Positions 17,199 through 27,268 of a stretch of DNA of 64,000 nucleotides are shown here, piece by piece (within the stretch, counting starts at the first letter, position 1; the number at the start of each line of letters is the position of its first letter). The stretch is from Gracilinema caldarium DSM 7334 (GTDB lineage Bacteria > Spirochaetota > Spirochaetia > Treponematales > Breznakiellaceae): positions 1,860,001 through 1,924,000 of the forward strand of contig NC_015732.1 in assembly GCF_000219725.1 (NCBI RefSeq). The letters are read 5' to 3'. The position numbers were made by a program, and so were the translations under genes. Below the pieces are notes generated by a model. The model did no database searches and was not told where the DNA came from. It was given only the letters and a program-made list of their open reading frames with translations.

Positions 17199-18674
17199 TA
17201 AGATATACCGGCCCAGATCCTGGTCCACCACCAAATCCTTGAGTTTTTCGTCCACATAGGCTTCGGTAATCGGTACCCTGGCGGGGGCAATATCGGGGGC
17301 TTCAAAAGAAACCTCTTCCAGAAGGGCTTCCATAATGGTATGAAGCCGCCGGGCACCGATATTTTCCAGCCGGGAATTCACCTCCGCCGCCAGGGTTGCC
17401 AGACGTTCAATAGCACCGGGGGTAAACTCAATAGTCACACCCTCAACGGCCAGGAGGTCCGTATACTGTTTTATAAGGGCATTTTTTGGTTCCGTAAGAA
17501 TCCGCAAGAAATCATCCTTGCCCAGGGATTCCAGCTCCACCCGGAGGGGGAAGCGGCCCTGCAGCTCGGGGATCAGGTCCGAGGGTTTGCTCACATTAAA
17601 GGCCCCGGCTCCAATAAAGAGGATGTGGCTCGTGTCCACAGGTCCCCACTTGGTATTTACCGTAGAACCTTCTACAATCGGCAAAATATCCCGCTGGACC
17701 CCTTCGCGGGAAACATCGGGACCACTGGTTTGGCCCCCCTTGGCGGCAATCTTATCAATTTCATCTATGAAAACAATTCCAGTCTCTTCTACCCGACGCC
17801 GGGCTTCTTCGGTCACCCGATCCCGGTCAATCAATTTTTCTGCTTCTTCTGCAATAAGAATTTCCCGGGCCCGTTTAACTGTTACGACCTTTTTTTTCTT
17901 ACTGCCGCCAAAGATGCCCATAATGCCGGAGATACTGCTTTCAAGATCCTCCATACCGGGACCGCCTAAAATTTCCATGGCGGGAACCTGGGGTGTCTGC
18001 TGAACCAGGATCTCTACGGTCCGGTCCTCGAGCTTTCCTTCCCGAAGCATGATACGGAATTTTTCACGGCTCTGATTTTCTGTACCGGTGTTGGCAGAGC
18101 TTTCAGTTCCGGCACTTCCTGTTTGAGCCGAAGCGGCGGGGTTCTCTGTATCGGAACCGAGAAATCCCGTTGCAGAAGCAGGCTTAAAGGCGGAGCCAAA
18201 AAGGTTGCCAAAGGGATTGGGGGTCTCCTTGGCGGTTTTATTAGAGCCAGGAAGGAGCAGATCTAAAAGAATTTCCTCTGCCCGTCGTTCTGCTTCTGCC
18301 TTCACCTGTTCCTGCATTTCCAGTTTTACCATCTGAACCCCGGCGGCCATGAGGTCCCGGATCATGGACTCTACATCCCGGCCAACATAGCCCACCTCGG
18401 TATACTTGGTTGCTTCCACCTTAATAAAAGGAGCCCCTGCAAGTTTTGCGAGGCGGCGTGCAATTTCGGTTTTTCCCACACCGGTCGGCCCGATCATCAA
18501 TATATTTTTTGGTGCAATATCTTCCCGGACTTCGGGGGGCAGTTTCAGACGTCGAATTCTATTACGCAGGGCCACCGCTACGGCCCGTTTGGCCTTTTTT
18601 TGACCAATAATGTATTTGTCCAGCTCCGCTACAATTTCGCGGGGGGTTAGTTTATCAAAGCTCATATCATTCAT
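17196..18674 (-). CDS. hslU: ATP-dependent protease ATPase subunit HslU (ClpY)
   Basis: HslU is the AAA+ unfoldase that feeds substrates to the HslV peptidase. Visible are the N-terminal LTPREIVAELDKYIIGQ start, Walker A GPTGVGKTE near residue 65, the pore loop GYVGRDVES, Walker B VFIDEIDK, and the C-terminal YIL tail that inserts into HslV. The I-domain is unusual: about 60 residues rich in Ser/Thr/Ala/Gly replace a linker of about 25 in E. coli, bringing the protein to 492 residues. I placed the start at the ATG just after the hslV stop (GAGGA about 12 bases upstream); an ATG at 18665 is an alternative. Confidence 0.95.
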   Translation of the reverse strand: MNDMSFDKLTPREIVAELDKYIIGQKKAKRAVAVALRNRIRRLKLPPEVREDIAPKNILMIGPTGVGKTEIARRLAKLAGAPFIKVEATKYTEVGYVGRDVESMIRDLMAAGVQMVKLEMQEQVKAEAERRAEEILLDLLLPGSNKTAKETPNPFGNLFGSAFKPASATGFLGSDTENPAASAQTGSAGTESSANTGTENQSREKFRIMLREGKLEDRTVEILVQQTPQVPAMEILGGPGMEDLESSISGIMGIFGGSKKKKVVTVKRAREILIAEEAEKLIDRDRVTEEARRRVEETGIVFIDEIDKIAAKGGQTSGPDVSREGVQRDILPIVEGSTVNTKWGPVDTSHILFIGAGAFNVSKPSDLIPELQGRFPLRVELESLGKDDFLRILTEPKNALIKQYTDLLAVEGVTIEFTPGAIERLATLAAEVNSRLENIGARRLHTIMEALLEEVSFEAPDIAPARVPITEAYVDEKLKDLVVDQDLGRYIL

Positions 18675-18676
18675 GG

Positions 18677-19210
18677 TTAGTTCAATTCCTCTATGGTGAT
18701 CTGATCGTTGGTATAGATACAAATGGAACCGGCAATCTTAAGACTCTTCTCTGCAATCTCCCGGGCACTCATGGTACTCCCATCCAGATAGGCCAGGGCG
18801 GCCGCATAGGCATAGGGACCGCCGGACCCAATGGCCAGGGCCGGCTCAGAGGGTTCAATTACATCCCCGGTGCCGGAAATCAGCAGGGTCTTGGTTTTGT
18901 CGGCTACAATGAGCATGGCCTCCAGGCGCCGTAATGCCCGGTCCATCCGCCAATCCTTGGCGAGCTCCACCGCCGCCCGCTGAAGGTCGCCACTATATTC
19001 CTTTAGTTTTACTTCGAACCGCTCAAAAAGAGTAAAAGCGTCGGCGGTTGCTCCCGCAAAGCCGCAGAGGACCTTACCGTCATACATGCGGCGCACCTTG
19101 CGGGCGTTGTTTTTCATGACCGTATTTCCTGCGGTTACCTGACCGTCTCCAGCCATGGCTACCTTGCCGTCCCGGCGAACCGCAATTACTGTGGTGCTTC
19201 TAATTTTCAT
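18677..19210 (-). CDS. hslV: ATP-dependent protease peptidase subunit HslV (ClpQ)
   Basis: HslV is the proteasome-like threonine peptidase of the HslUV complex. The catalytic N-terminal Thr is exposed after processing of a short MKIRS leader, in [17 protein letters not shown] and [13 protein letters not shown] are typical, and 177 residues is the usual length. The start overlaps the upstream recombinase gene by 4 bases, and hslU begins 2 bases after its stop. Confidence 0.97.
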   Translation of the reverse strand: MKIRSTTVIAVRRDGKVAMAGDGQVTAGNTVMKNNARKVRRMYDGKVLCGFAGATADAFTLFERFEVKLKEYSGDLQRAAVELAKDWRMDRALRRLEAMLIVADKTKTLLISGTGDVIEPSEPALAIGSGGPYAYAAALAYLDGSTMSAREIAEKSLKIAGSICIYTNDQITIEELN

Positions 19211-20115
19211 CGTATCGATCCTTTCCGCATCCCGTGGGGATGGGCTTTTTTGTATATCCGTTTCAGGCCTTCCATATCCACATGGGTATACCGCTGGGTA
19301 GTGGATAGACTTGCATGGCCCAACAGTTCCTGAACCATCCGCACATCACAACCCGCATTGACCAGGTGGGTGGCGAAACTGTGCCGCAAGGAATGGGGGT
19401 GAATAGGCTTATCCAACCCTGAACGTTCCGCATATTTACTGATAATCCATCTGATGCCGGGCACCGAGAGGGGGCCCCCATTCCTGTTAATAAAGAGATT
19501 ATCCGTTGCCTTATCCTGGTGGATCCGGCTTGCCCGGCTGGTAAGATACAGGGCCAAGGCTTCCCGTCCTTCATCGGAAAAGAAAACCTGCCGTTCCTTG
19601 TCACCCTTTCCCAACACCCAGGCACTGGAAAAATCCCCTTCTAAATCCTGAACCTTCAGGTTTGCCACTTCAGAAATCCGAAGCCCCGCAGAATACATGA
19701 CCATAATTAAGGCCTTGTCCCGCTCGGGCCAGAGAATTCCCGCCCTATCAGGAAGTTCCGCAAAGTGGGCCATCTCCCCTTCCCAAAGAAAGGTAGGCAA
19801 TTGTTTTGGCGATTTTAAGTTTTTTAAATCCGCCGTAGGATCATCAGAACGAAACTTAAAACGGTACAGGTACCGGAAAAAGCCCCGAACTGAAGAGAGG
19901 GCCCGGTTAATGGAAACCGCCGCAGCTCCTTCGGCAGAAAGGTCGGCAATAAAGCTCTGCACTTCGTAGGGACTGGCTCCATCTGGAGGAATATGGTGAT
20001 TAGCACAGTATTGGGCAAAACGCTGGAGATCTCGGCTGTATGCATCCAGCGTCCGCGGTGAAACACCCCGGACGGTGCGAAGGTAATCCAGGTATGATTC
20101 AATCTTCTCCGTCAT
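19207..20115 (-). CDS. xerC: Tyrosine recombinase XerC-like (CodV-type)
   Basis: This site-specific recombinase should resolve chromosome dimers at dif together with a partner. The C-terminal catalytic domain has the Arg in [31 protein letters not shown] and the nucleophilic Tyr in RYTHVD. The N-terminal SAM-like domain starts with [17 protein letters not shown] chose the ATG at 20115 (302 residues) because GGAG lies five bases upstream; longer in-frame starts run back into topA. Placement next to hslVU is the same as Bacillus codV. A second Xer protein is encoded 4 kb upstream in the same run. Confidence 0.92.
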   Translation of the reverse strand: MTEKIESYLDYLRTVRGVSPRTLDAYSRDLQRFAQYCANHHIPPDGASPYEVQSFIADLSAEGAAAVSINRALSSVRGFFRYLYRFKFRSDDPTADLKNLKSPKQLPTFLWEGEMAHFAELPDRAGILWPERDKALIMVMYSAGLRISEVANLKVQDLEGDFSSAWVLGKGDKERQVFFSDEGREALALYLTSRASRIHQDKATDNLFINRNGGPLSVPGIRWIISKYAERSGLDKPIHPHSLRHSFATHLVNAGCDVRMVQELLGHASLSTTQRYTHVDMEGLKRIYKKAHPHGMRKGSIR

Positions 20116-22237
20116 GTTCGCTCCCTGCTTCATCCTCTGCACTGTGCAGGTAATCACAGTCCGGATTGATGCACGCCTTGTGGGTTCCATTTTGTTTGTC
20201 ATATTTTTCTACCAGGAACCATCCACATTTAGGACAATTTATAGATAGGGGTTTGTAGTGGGTAATAAAGTCGCATTCCGGATATCGGGTACAACCATAA
20301 AATTCCTTGCCGCGACCCTTGTTTTTCCGGGCAACAATATCTCCGGTACAGCCCGGCCGGGGACATTTGGCAAGGGGAATGGACTTGGTATTTTTACACT
20401 CCGGGAAACCTGAACAGGCCAGAAAATAACCGAAACGGCCCAGTTTTTTAACCATAGGTTTGCCGCAGAGCTCACAGGTAAATTCGGTCTTTTCATCCAG
20501 AGACCCCTTATAGGATTCCAGGGTCTGCTGAACCTCCTGAACCCGCTTACTAAAGGGATCATAAAATTCCCGGATCATCTGGGGCCAGCTGACCTTGTTT
20601 TCTTCGACCTGATCCAGCTTGCTTTCCATGGTGGCGGTAAAGCCCACATCGACCACATTGGGAAAATATTCTACCAGCATGTCGCTGATCATCCGGCCCA
20701 GCATCGTAGGCACCAGCTGTTTATTGGAACGGCTCACATAATACCGTTCCAGGAGAACCGAAATAATCGGAGCATAGGTTGATGGACGGCCAATGCCCTT
20801 TTCTTCCAGGGTTTTTACTATCGTTGCATCGGTGTAGCGGCTGGGGCCCTGGGTAAAATGCTGCTCCGGGTAAAATTTAACAATTTCCAGCTGTTCGCCG
20901 ATACTTACCTCCGGCAAGGAGGTATCCTTTTCTTCCTTACTGGTCAGAACTTTAATGACCCGGTAGAATCCCTTTTCTATCAATTTGGAACCGGAAATCC
21001 TGAAAATTCCATCACCGCAGGCTATATCCAGACTAATGGTTTTTGAACGGGCAGGATTCATCTGACTGGAAACAAAACGTTCCCAAATGATGGTATAGAG
21101 CTTCAGCTGGTCCCTGGTTAAATATTCTTTCACCGCATCGGGGGTATAGGTCACATAGGTTGGCCGGATGGCTTCATGGGCATCCTGGGCTTTTTTTTCA
21201 ACCGAATAGGAAATTGCCTCCTGGGGGAGATCCTTGGGATAATGCTCAGCAATCCAGTTACGAACATCGGTTAATGCCGCCTGGGAAATACGAACCGAGT
21301 CGGTACGCATATAGGTGATTAAACCAACCCGGCTTGAGCCAATATTTACCCCTTCGTATAACTGCTGGGCAATCTGCATGGTTTTCTTGCTGGTAAAGCC
21401 CAGCCGATTGGCCGCTGCCTGCTGCAATTTTGAAGTGGTAAATGGTGGTTTTGGCCGGATTGTTTTTTCACTCTCTTTCCGGTCTACCACTTCAGCCTTT
21501 GTCTGTTTAAGTTGTTCGATAAGTTCCTGTACAGCCTTTTCATTGGGAAGCACCGGTTTTTCACCCTTCCAGGATACCAATTGAGCAGTAAATGCTGACT
21601 TTCCCTTTTTAAAATCCGCATCGAGGGTCCAGTATTCTTCGGGAATAAAGGATTCTACTTCCCGTTCCCGGTCACAAATGAGACGCAGGGCTACCGACTG
21701 GACCCGGCCTGCAGAAAGTCCATTTTTCACCTTTTTCCAGAGGAGGGGCGAAAGATTGTAGCCTACCAGGCGGTCTAAAACCCGCCGGGCTTTTTGAGCA
21801 TTGACGAGGGCTTCGTTAATATCCGCAGGCTTGTTTACCGCTTCCTTAATTGCAAGGGGAGTAATTTCATTAAAAACAATACGCTTTATGGGAGTAGATT
21901 CAGCTTTTTCTTGAATTGCATTCTGCAGATGATAGGCAATTGCCTCTCCTTCCCGGTCATTATCACTGGCGAGGAGGACCATTTCTGCCTTCTTTGCATC
22001 CCCCTGGAGTTCTTTGAGCAGTTTGGCCCTGCCCCGAACGGTGATATATTCGGGCTCAAAGTCATGATCCACATCAATGGCCAGCCGGGATTTTGGAAGG
22101 TCAATCAGGTGGCCCATGGAAGCCTTGACCATGTATTCTGTTCCCAAATACTTTTCTATGGTTTTAGCCTTCGCTGGAGATTCAACAATAACCAGGGTCT
22201 TCTTTTTATCTTGCTTTTTCTTTGTTCCTGCTGCCAT
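20099..22237 (-). CDS. topA: DNA topoisomerase I
   Basis: This type IA topoisomerase relaxes negative supercoils. The N-terminal Toprim domain begins LVIVESPAKAKTIEKYLG, the acidic DNDREGEAIA motif follows, and the catalytic Tyr lies in LITYMRTDS near residue 307. Three C-terminal C4 zinc ribbons are present, starting at CELCGKP, CPRPGCTGD and CPKCGWF. Length is 712 residues. It starts 3 bases after dprA and overlaps xerC by 17 bases. Confidence 0.97.
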   Translation of the reverse strand: MAAGTKKKQDKKKTLVIVESPAKAKTIEKYLGTEYMVKASMGHLIDLPKSRLAIDVDHDFEPEYITVRGRAKLLKELQGDAKKAEMVLLASDNDREGEAIAYHLQNAIQEKAESTPIKRIVFNEITPLAIKEAVNKPADINEALVNAQKARRVLDRLVGYNLSPLLWKKVKNGLSAGRVQSVALRLICDREREVESFIPEEYWTLDADFKKGKSAFTAQLVSWKGEKPVLPNEKAVQELIEQLKQTKAEVVDRKESEKTIRPKPPFTTSKLQQAAANRLGFTSKKTMQIAQQLYEGVNIGSSRVGLITYMRTDSVRISQAALTDVRNWIAEHYPKDLPQEAISYSVEKKAQDAHEAIRPTYVTYTPDAVKEYLTRDQLKLYTIIWERFVSSQMNPARSKTISLDIACGDGIFRISGSKLIEKGFYRVIKVLTSKEEKDTSLPEVSIGEQLEIVKFYPEQHFTQGPSRYTDATIVKTLEEKGIGRPSTYAPIISVLLERYYVSRSNKQLVPTMLGRMISDMLVEYFPNVVDVGFTATMESKLDQVEENKVSWPQMIREFYDPFSKRVQEVQQTLESYKGSLDEKTEFTCELCGKPMVKKLGRFGYFLACSGFPECKNTKSIPLAKCPRPGCTGDIVARKNKGRGKEFYGCTRYPECDFITHYKPLSINCPKCGWFLVEKYDKQNGTHKACINPDCDYLHSAEDEAGSEHDGED

Positions 22238-22240
22238 TAT

Positions 22241-23140
22241 TCACTCCTCAACTGCAGATACATTCATCATTTGAGACCACGCTGAAAAAAGCCGCTGTAC
22301 CGTATCAATATAAGGGGCCCCTTGTTCAGTTAGGTTCCTGCCACCCCCACCACGGGGACTAGTACGACACACGGAGCCAACCAAAACATCCCTGCCCTGA
22401 TCCAGAGCATACTGGGCAGTGATAAGCGAACCTGAATGTTCAGGTGCTTCTACCACAATAGTTGCTCTTCCCAATGCAGCAATGATGCGGTTTCGAGCCG
22501 GAAAATGCCACTTATAGGGAGGAATGCCGGGAGCATATTCGCTCAATAAGCATCCGCCTGTTTCTAATATTCTGAGTGCTAAAGGCCGATTAGAAACAGG
22601 ATACACCGAATCGAGGCCATTACCTAAAACAGCCACGGTCTTACCCCCTCCCTCCACATTACCTCGATGCGCCATACTATCAATCCCCCGGGCTAACCCA
22701 GAGACAACAGGAATGCCCGCATTTCCCAGTTCATAGCCGAAACGATAGGCCTGGGTCCGGCCTGCACCGGTGGGATTTCTGGTACCGACAACGGCAACCA
22801 TAAACTGCTCGGGATCAGGAAGCACCCCACGGTAATACAAAAGCAACGGAGGATCGGTCAATTCCCGGAGCAGAGGCGGATAGCCAGGACAGCCATAGGA
22901 AACTGCAAAAATAGATCGTCTACGGGCCATTTCAAGCTGGTTCTTCGCCTGTTCCAATTCCTGTTCTGGATTCCACCGGGTTATTTGAACCGGCCTTCCA
23001 ATAAAGTCCTCTATCTGATGAATAGATAAAGAAATAAATCCTCCAATAGTCCCAAGACGATTAAACAGATCTAACTGTTCCTTTTTTTGGAGGAAACTCA
23101 GATTTGCTATGCCCTGGGCTAGAAGGAGACTATCATTCAT
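22241..23140 (-). CDS. dprA: DNA processing protein DprA/Smf
   Basis: DprA binds single-stranded DNA and loads RecA during natural transformation; it is also widespread in bacteria not known to be competent. The Rossmann core is clear: VVGTRNPTGAG, SGLARGIDSMAHRG, GNGLDSVYP, FPARNRIIAALG and the VVEAPEHSGSLITAQYAL segment. At 299 residues it has the usual N-terminal part but lacks a long C-terminal winged-helix. It overlaps the TPR gene by 8 bases. Confidence 0.95.
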   Translation of the reverse strand: MNDSLLLAQGIANLSFLQKKEQLDLFNRLGTIGGFISLSIHQIEDFIGRPVQITRWNPEQELEQAKNQLEMARRRSIFAVSYGCPGYPPLLRELTDPPLLLYYRGVLPDPEQFMVAVVGTRNPTGAGRTQAYRFGYELGNAGIPVVSGLARGIDSMAHRGNVEGGGKTVAVLGNGLDSVYPVSNRPLALRILETGGCLLSEYAPGIPPYKWHFPARNRIIAALGRATIVVEAPEHSGSLITAQYALDQGRDVLVGSVCRTSPRGGGGRNLTEQGAPYIDTVQRLFSAWSQMMNVSAVEE

Positions 23141-23855
23141 ATAATTGTTCCAAAATTATTTTTTTGTTGTTCTCTGCTTCGGACTTTTTCGAGGTATCCC
23201 TAGTGATAGCTATAATGCGGTCATAAAGGGACAAAGCCTCTTTTAAGTCACCGGTCATGTAATAGGCTCGAGCTAGAATGAACATGGCATCCACATCCCG
23301 GGTCTGTAGTTCTAGATACCGTTTTAAATGGGGAATGGCAGCTTCAGGACGATTTAATTCAAAGACATAAAGAACCCCAATAGCGTACCGAGGACGAGCA
23401 TAGTTGGTATCTAATTCAATAGCCCGTAAATGAGCGGCTTCTGCTTGGGAAAAATAGCTTTCCTTTTCTTTACCATAGGTAGATTTCGCTAAGATTGATG
23501 ACGAAAGTCCAAACAGATAATGCAACGTTGCATCCTCAGGTTGGAGACGAATCGCTTCTTTAAGTGTTTCAAGAGCCTCACCATATAGTTTTCTGTCCAT
23601 GAGCCGGACAGAGAGGATCTTCCAGTAGATGCCAATTTGAGCAACATCCCGGGCATACATCTCGATTCGGTCCCCATAGACAGTTATTGCTTTTTTTAAT
23701 CCCTCTATAGTTTCAGGTGGTGCGCCTCCGTTTCCCATCTCAGCAATACGCACTGCAAGGGCACCCCAGCTTGCATTTCTTCTGATTATATAGCCCCCAA
23801 CAGCAACAGTAACAATAACAACTAATATAAGAACCACAATCCATGACTTTTTCAT
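23133..23855 (-). CDS. Membrane-anchored TPR protein
   Basis: An N-terminal membrane segment (about residues 5-24, WIVVLILVVIVTVAVGGYII) is followed by charged RRN, so the anchor most likely leaves the helical body outside the cytoplasm. The rest is tetratricopeptide-like: YGEALETLKEAIRLQPEDATLHYLFG, AEAAHLRAIELDTNYARPRYAIG, and similar units. TPR repeats bind other proteins; the partner is not evident. It overlaps the upstream xer gene by 4 bases and dprA by 8, so it is co-translated with them. Confidence 0.88.
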   Translation of the reverse strand: MKKSWIVVLILVVIVTVAVGGYIIRRNASWGALAVRIAEMGNGGAPPETIEGLKKAITVYGDRIEMYARDVAQIGIYWKILSVRLMDRKLYGEALETLKEAIRLQPEDATLHYLFGLSSSILAKSTYGKEKESYFSQAEAAHLRAIELDTNYARPRYAIGVLYVFELNRPEAAIPHLKRYLELQTRDVDAMFILARAYYMTGDLKEALSLYDRIIAITRDTSKKSEAENNKKIILEQLYE

Positions 23856-24754
23856 TCTGTATACCCCCGAAGCCTCGGAACAAAACGACGATGCTGTTCC
23901 CGAAGCACCGTGTTATCCACATGAGTATAAATCTGGGTAGTTGTTAAATCTGCATGCCCTAAAAGTTCCTGTACAGAACGCAAATCCGCCCCCCCAGCCA
24001 GCAATTCTGTAGCAAAACTATGTCGTAACACGTGCACTTTAGAACTGATGCCAAGAACTGACGCGAATTGGGCATAGTTTTTCCAGATACCTTTCCGTGA
24101 TAACCGCTTACCTCTACGGCTTAGAAAAAGGGCTCGGCTTTTAATGTGGCGGGCTAAAGCCGGACGAGCTTCAGTCATATAACGCTTCAGCCAGGAATCC
24201 GCCTCAGGCCCAAAAGGAATAAGCCGCTCCTTATTTCCCTTCCCCACTACTCTGATAAGAGATTCAGAAAAATAGACATCCTGTACGTCAAGGTGTACGG
24301 CTTCAGAAATCCTAAGTCCACAGGAATATACGAGCTCAAACAAAGCTCTATCGCGTATGCCCTGTGGTGTATCCAGAGAAATACTTGAGAGCAGGGTCTC
24401 GATGGTCTCTCGTGAAAGAACCTTGGGAATCCGTTGAGGCTTCCGGGGAGATTCGAGTAATAAAGCAGGATTATCCTGTCTTAGACCTTGATCAAGGAGA
24501 AAACGGAAAAATGAACGTAAAGCTGAAATGGCCTTAGCTACTGATCGAGAATCCAAAGCCTGAACATCACGGCGAAATTCAAGATAACGCTGTAGGATTT
24601 GTACATCCAATGTGAGAATATTTTGTTCTTCTTGAATCGCCCATTCAAGAAGACGACTAATCTCTGCCTCATAGGTTTCAGCCGTAAGGGGGGCCCTGTG
24701 TTCAATTGCGAGTAACCGTGAATGATAGGCAGATAGGATATGTTCCAGTTCCAT
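23852..24754 (-). CDS. xerD: Tyrosine recombinase XerD-like
   Basis: This is a second Xer-family recombinase of 300 residues. Catalytic residues are visible in SCGLRISEAV, HVLRHSFATEL, LLGHADLTTTQ and IYTHVD. The N-terminal domain has the usual SAM-like fold. It starts 17 bases after ftsZ. The protein is clearly distinct from the one at 19207-20115, so the pair may be the XerC and XerD partners; which is which cannot be decided from sequence alone here. Confidence 0.9.
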   Translation of the reverse strand: MELEHILSAYHSRLLAIEHRAPLTAETYEAEISRLLEWAIQEEQNILTLDVQILQRYLEFRRDVQALDSRSVAKAISALRSFFRFLLDQGLRQDNPALLLESPRKPQRIPKVLSRETIETLLSSISLDTPQGIRDRALFELVYSCGLRISEAVHLDVQDVYFSESLIRVVGKGNKERLIPFGPEADSWLKRYMTEARPALARHIKSRALFLSRRGKRLSRKGIWKNYAQFASVLGISSKVHVLRHSFATELLAGGADLRSVQELLGHADLTTTQIYTHVDNTVLREQHRRFVPRLRGYTE

Positions 24755-24771
24755 GAATCAGGAGGTCCTTT

Positions 24772-25965
24772 TTATTTATCCACTGTAGTCTTATCAGGCC
24801 CTAATAGTTCCTGAGTAAATTTCCGCCCCCTAATAACTGTCGGAATTTCTAAATCATCATCACCGATATTTCTATGACTTAAAAATTCGGTACTTTTCTT
24901 TGCTGTCATTGTTTGCCATTCATCAAAACGAATAAAATCACTATCAATATTATGTTTTTTTTCAGAAACAGTTGTAGGATGAACAGTCTCTCTAGTTGAA
25001 GTATTAAACCCTGTTGCAATGACTGTTACCTGAACCTTATCTTGAAAAGATGGTTCTTCAGCCATCCCAGAAATAATAATGGCATTTTCATCCGCATTAG
25101 CAGTTATAATGTGTATAATTTCTTTATATTCTTCTAGGGAAAGATCAGGACCACCAGTTACATTAACTAAAATCCGCTGAGATCCTTCTATCCGAGAATC
25201 TTCAAGAAGGGGATTATTAATTGCATTAGTAGCAGCATCTACCGCTTTATTTTCACCGGTTCCAACACCAATTCCCATTAAGGCATCACCTTGACCTTCC
25301 ATTGTGGTCCGAACATCTGCAAAATCAATATTTATTGTTCCTGGAATGGTTATAAGATCAGAAATTCCTTGAACCCCCTGGCGTAATACATCGTCGGCTA
25401 TAAGAAAAGCTGTTTTTATCGACGTCTTTTTATCAACAATTTTAAGAAGATGCTGATTAGGAATTACAATAAGGGTATCTACGGCTTCACGCATTTTGGC
25501 AATCCCCTCTTCAGCAAGACGCATTTTATATTTTCCCTCGAATTCAAAAGGTTTGGTAACAACACCTACTGTGAGGGCTCCTAAGTCCTTTGCAATTGAT
25601 GCAATAACGGGAGCTGCACCAGTACCGGTTCCACCACCCATCCCGGCAGTGATAAAAACCATATCAGCACCTTTAAGGGCATTAGCGATCATATCACGAT
25701 CTTCCAATGCGGCTTTTTCTCCAATTTCTGGTTTTCCTCCAGCTCCAAGACCACTGGTTAATTTGGAACCAATCGGTAATTTAACCGGAGCATTGGAAAG
25801 TTCTAGAACCTGTAAGTCCGTATTAGCTGCAATAAACTGAACATTTTTAAGCCCGCACTCAATCATTCGGTTCACCGCGTTAGATCCACCCCCACCAGCA
25901 CCGATCACTTTTATAATCGTAGGATTCGGGCCGCTTGTTCGTTCTTCCAGCACCTCAATATTCAT
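24772..25965 (-). CDS. ftsZ: Cell division protein FtsZ
   Basis: FtsZ is the tubulin-like GTPase of the division ring. The G-box is visible as [11 protein letters not shown], with [13 protein letters not shown] at the N-terminus and the T7 loop region near NIDFADVRT. The extreme C-terminus has the conserved peptide [11 protein letters not shown] for binding FtsA/ZapA-type partners. I chose the ATG at 25965 because GGGGGGG sits four bases upstream; a TTG at 25977 is in frame but less likely. A 54-base gap separates it from ftsA and contains a small hairpin. Confidence 0.97.
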   Translation of the reverse strand: MNIEVLEERTSGPNPTIIKVIGAGGGGSNAVNRMIECGLKNVQFIAANTDLQVLELSNAPVKLPIGSKLTSGLGAGGKPEIGEKAALEDRDMIANALKGADMVFITAGMGGGTGTGAAPVIASIAKDLGALTVGVVTKPFEFEGKYKMRLAEEGIAKMREAVDTLIVIPNQHLLKIVDKKTSIKTAFLIADDVLRQGVQGISDLITIPGTINIDFADVRTTMEGQGDALMGIGVGTGENKAVDAATNAINNPLLEDSRIEGSQRILVNVTGGPDLSLEEYKEIIHIITANADENAIIISGMAEEPSFQDKVQVTVIATGFNTSTRETVHPTTVSEKKHNIDSDFIRFDEWQTMTAKKSTEFLSHRNIGDDDLEIPTVIRGRKFTQELLGPDKTTVDK

Positions 25966-26019
25966 ATTCCCCCCCAAACCGCTTGTATTTTCTCCGGTCC
26001 TTCCCGGATATTCTATAGT

Positions 26020-27261
26020 TTAGAAAAACTCCTTTTTAAGCCATTCTGCTAGCTTAGAAACTAAGGATCCCTGAGAACGATCTCGGTTCCGCGTTTCTCC
26101 TCGTTCTGAATGAGACATGACTTCTCGGTCTGCTCCTTCCAGCACTAAACCAACAGCCGTTGCATAGGTAGGATTCCGATATTCTTCTACAAGACCACCA
26201 ACAGAAAGAGGCACCCCAACACGAACCGGTACATTAAAAATATGAGCAGCAAGTTCAGCAACACCAACTAACTGGGATCCGCCACCAGTAAGAACAATCC
26301 CTCCTGCTAAGGGTCGTATAAGATTGAGTTTATCGATTTTTTCTTTCGCCAAATGGAATATTTCTTCAATCCTTGGTTGGATTATCCGCAATATCTGTAT
26401 CCTTGGGATAGATACCGGTGGTCTGCCACCAACCCCTGGAACAAGAACATCCTCTTCACTATCGAGAAGCGCTTCCCAACAACAACCAGCCTGAATCTTT
26501 ATTTTTTCAGCTGATTCAAAGGATATATTTTTTAAGATCGAAATATCACTGGTAACCTGGGAACCACCAACGGGGATGGTAGCCGTATAGTATGGGGCTC
26601 CTTCAGAGTACACCAGAATATCCGTAGTTCCCCCGCCAAGATCGATGAGCACAACCCCCAATTCTTTTTCTTCCGGGGTTAAAACAGCCCTGCCTGCGGC
26701 GAGAGATTGGAGTATTAAATCCTGGACCCGAAAGCCAGCCCGGTTTACACATTTCACCAGGTTCTGTGCTGAGGTTACGGAACCGGTAATGATATGGACT
26801 TCCGCTTCCAGACGGACCCCAATCATATCCAGGGGATTTCGTATTCCCTTCTGGTCATCCACAATATAGGTCTGAGGAATGACATGGAGCACCTGTCGGT
26901 CCATGGGAATAACTACTGCCCGTGCAGCCTCAATCACCCGGTCAATATCAGCCTGAGCAATTTCACGGGTTTCCCTGTTTTTGCCGGTCACTGCGACAAC
27001 CCCGCGGGAATTGATACCTTCTATGTGGCTGCCCCCAATACCGGTATAACAGGCATGGACCTCCCTACCGCTCATCATTTCTGCCGATTCAATGGCCGCG
27101 GCTACCGACCGCAGGGTGGCTTCTATGTTGACGACCACACCCTTACGCAGTCCTGTGGACGGACTGGTTCCGATACCGGTTATCTCGAGAGTACCATATT
27201 CATTTCGTTCGCCGATTATGGCGCATACCTTGGTCGTCCCAATATCGAGTCCGACTACCAA
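26020..27261 (-). CDS. ftsA: Cell division protein FtsA
   Basis: FtsA is the actin-like protein that tethers FtsZ to the membrane. The ATPase motifs are clear (VGLDIGTTKVCAIIGE, then LIDLGGGTTDI near residue 210, and TGGGSQLVGV). The C-terminus ends in an amphipathic helix, LAEWLKKEFF, the membrane-targeting sequence. The start is uncertain: a TTG at 27261, seven bases after the ftsQ stop, gives the family length of 413; in-frame ATGs at 27330 and 27360 would add an N-terminal extension inside ftsQ. Confidence 0.93.
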   Translation of the reverse strand: MVVGLDIGTTKVCAIIGERNEYGTLEITGIGTSPSTGLRKGVVVNIEATLRSVAAAIESAEMMSGREVHACYTGIGGSHIEGINSRGVVAVTGKNRETREIAQADIDRVIEAARAVVIPMDRQVLHVIPQTYIVDDQKGIRNPLDMIGVRLEAEVHIITGSVTSAQNLVKCVNRAGFRVQDLILQSLAAGRAVLTPEEKELGVVLIDLGGGTTDILVYSEGAPYYTATIPVGGSQVTSDISILKNISFESAEKIKIQAGCCWEALLDSEEDVLVPGVGGRPPVSIPRIQILRIIQPRIEEIFHLAKEKIDKLNLIRPLAGGIVLTGGGSQLVGVAELAAHIFNVPVRVGVPLSVGGLVEEYRNPTYATAVGLVLEGADREVMSHSERGETRNRDRSQGSLVSKLAEWLKKEFF

Positions 27262-27268
27262 ACCTTCG

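Noticed and set aside
25993-26008. Small TCCGG/CCGGA hairpin between ftsA and ftsZ
   Set aside because: Only 5 bp with no T-run or repeat; too weak to claim as an attenuator or terminator.
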